6,608 nt of DNA from JAWXBM01 sp034440115 (lineage in GTDB: Bacteria > Pseudomonadota > Gammaproteobacteria > Xanthomonadales > SZUA-36): the NCBI GenBank assembly GCA_034440115.1, contig JAWXBM010000133.1:1-6608 (forward strand), written 5' to 3'. Position numbers and translations under genes: made by a program. Positions 5,629 to 6,608 of this stretch are shown here, one piece after another (the stretch's first letter is position 1; each line of letters opens with the position of its first letter). The notes under the pieces were generated by a model. The model saw nothing but the letters and a program-made list of their open reading frames with translations, was not told the origin of the DNA and made no database searches.

Positions 5629-6608
5629 ATCCGCCTGGCACTCGCGCAGCATGATTTTCTGGTTGGGGACATCGCCGGCAATCTGGCCAAAGCGCAAAGC
5701 TTGATGCAGCAGGCTAAATCTGCGTCTGCTGAGCTGGTGATTTTCCCGGAAATGGCACTGTCCGGTTATCCAGCGGAAGACCTGCTGCTGCGGCCCGGGT
5801 TTCAGCGCGCCAGCATCGATGCCGTGAATGAATTGGCTGCCTCCGTGCACGGCATCGATGTATTGATCGGCCATCCATGGAGTGAATTGGGCCGCGCAGC
5901 AGGGCAGCGCTTCAACAGTGTCAGTTGGCTGCGTGATGGCGCCATCATTGGCCAATACCACAAACAATGCCTGCCCAACTACGCCGTTTTTGATGAGCGG
6001 CGCTATTTCACGCCCGGCACTGAGCCCTTGGTGATTGAGCTCAAAGGTTGCCGCATGGGGGTGATCATCTGTGAGGACGCCTGGGAAACTGGCCCGGCGC
6101 TGCAGAGTCGTGCTGCGGGTGCCGAGCTGCTGTTGATCCCCAATGCCTCGCCCTATCGCGCTGACAAGCTGGCTGCCCGCGAACAATTGCTCTGCCAGCG
6201 GCATGCCGACACGGGCCTGCCCATGGTGTATTGCAACCTGGTGGGTGGACAGGATGAGCTGGTATTTGATGGTCGCAGTATGTTGTATGGTCGCGATGGT
6301 GTTTGTGCGGCCACCGGGCCTTTGTGTGAAGAAGCCTTGTTGCTGGTTGATTACGACCAGGAAGTGGGCTGTTTACAGGCGCTGGATTGGCCTGTAGCAC
6401 TGACCGACCCATTGGCAGAAATCTACCGGGTGCTGAGGGTAGGATTGCACGACTACGTGCGCAAAAACGGTTTCAAGGATGTGGTGTTTGGCCTGTCTGG
6501 CGGCATAGATTCCAGCCTGGTGTTGGCCCTTGCCGTGGATGCATTGGGTGCTGATCACGTGCATACGGTGATGATGCCCTCGCGCCATACTTCCGGCCTG
6601 AGCATTGA
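5626..6608 (+). CDS. nadE: Glutamine-dependent NAD+ synthetase, 5' part (cut by window edge)
   Basis: NadE of this long type makes NAD+ from deamido-NAD+, ATP and ammonia taken from glutamine, the last step of NAD synthesis. The 327 residues visible include the whole N-terminal nitrilase-type glutaminase domain. Its triad is E42 in FPEMALSGYP, K113 in YHKQCLPNYAVFDE and C149 in GVIICEDAWE. The synthetase domain begins around 260 and has the ATP-pyrophosphatase P-loop SGGIDSS (291-297). VMMPSRHTSG (315-324) follows just before the edge. The frame is open at 6608, ending with two bases of a codon; about 200 more residues would be expected for a 530-560 aa enzyme. It starts at TTG, 80 nt after the sucD stop and beyond a REP doublet. 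The same direction as sucCD suggests one operon, but a separate promoter cannot be excluded. The short ammonia-only NadE lacks the N-terminal domain, so that form is ruled out. Confidence 0.95.
   Translation, partial: MIRLALAQHDFLVGDIAGNLAKAQSLMQQAKSASAELVIFPEMALSGYPAEDLLLRPGFQRASIDAVNELAASVHGIDVLIGHPWSELGRAAGQRFNSVSWLRDGAIIGQYHKQCLPNYAVFDERRYFTPGTEPLVIELKGCRMGVIICEDAWETGPALQSRAAGAELLLIPNASPYRADKLAAREQLLCQRHADTGLPMVYCNLVGGQDELVFDGRSMLYGRDGVCAATGPLCEEALLLVDYDQEVGCLQALDWPVALTDPLAEIYRVLRVGLHDYVRKNGFKDVVFGLSGGIDSSLVLALAVDALGADHVHTVMMPSRHTSGLSI

Noticed and set aside
5374..6204. Minus-strand open frame of 276 codons over the sucD end and nadE
   Set aside because: It lies opposite the conserved nadE and sucD frames and shows no recognisable domain; it is a shadow of the codon bias of those genes.

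Overview
The window looks like chromosomal DNA of a gammaproteobacterium. PilS/PilR belong to the type IV pilus regulators known from Pseudomonas and relatives, the SucC and SucD proteins are close to the E. coli enzymes in length and motifs, and the intergenic repeats have the TGTAGGAGCGAGC core of Pseudomonas-type REP elements. A Pseudomonas/Cellvibrio-like lineage is an inference, not a proven assignment.

Layout: (1) positions 1-108 hold a non-coding tandem array of 20-bp units in an alternating A-B-A-B-A pattern, ending 4 bp from the stop codon of pilR and probably running off the left edge. (2) On the minus strand, pilS (552 aa) is followed after 54 nt by pilR (464 aa), a membrane histidine kinase and its sigma54-dependent response regulator. 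(3) A 192-bp divergent spacer (3221-3412) carries a candidate extended -10 promoter for pilSR and, toward sucC, two pairs of short, helically phased direct repeats. (4) On the plus strand come sucC (387 aa), sucD (289 aa) and the 5' part of a glutamine-dependent NAD+ synthetase gene, nadE, which starts at TTG and is cut by the right edge.

sucC and sucD encode the two subunits of succinyl-CoA synthetase in the TCA cycle. nadE makes the NAD+ that the cycle's dehydrogenases consume. PilS/PilR control type IV pilin transcription; no pilus structural gene is in the window, so their link to the sucCD-nadE side is only adjacency.

The most notable structure is a pair of REP doublets (BIME-like elements). 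One lies in the sucC-sucD gap and one in the sucD-nadE gap. They are reverse complements of each other in their arms, so sucD is bracketed by imperfect inverted repeats. The second element starts inside the last sense codon of sucD and supplies its stop codon. I do not see a wholly new defence or mobile system; the protein-coding genes are ordinary housekeeping and pilus-regulation genes.
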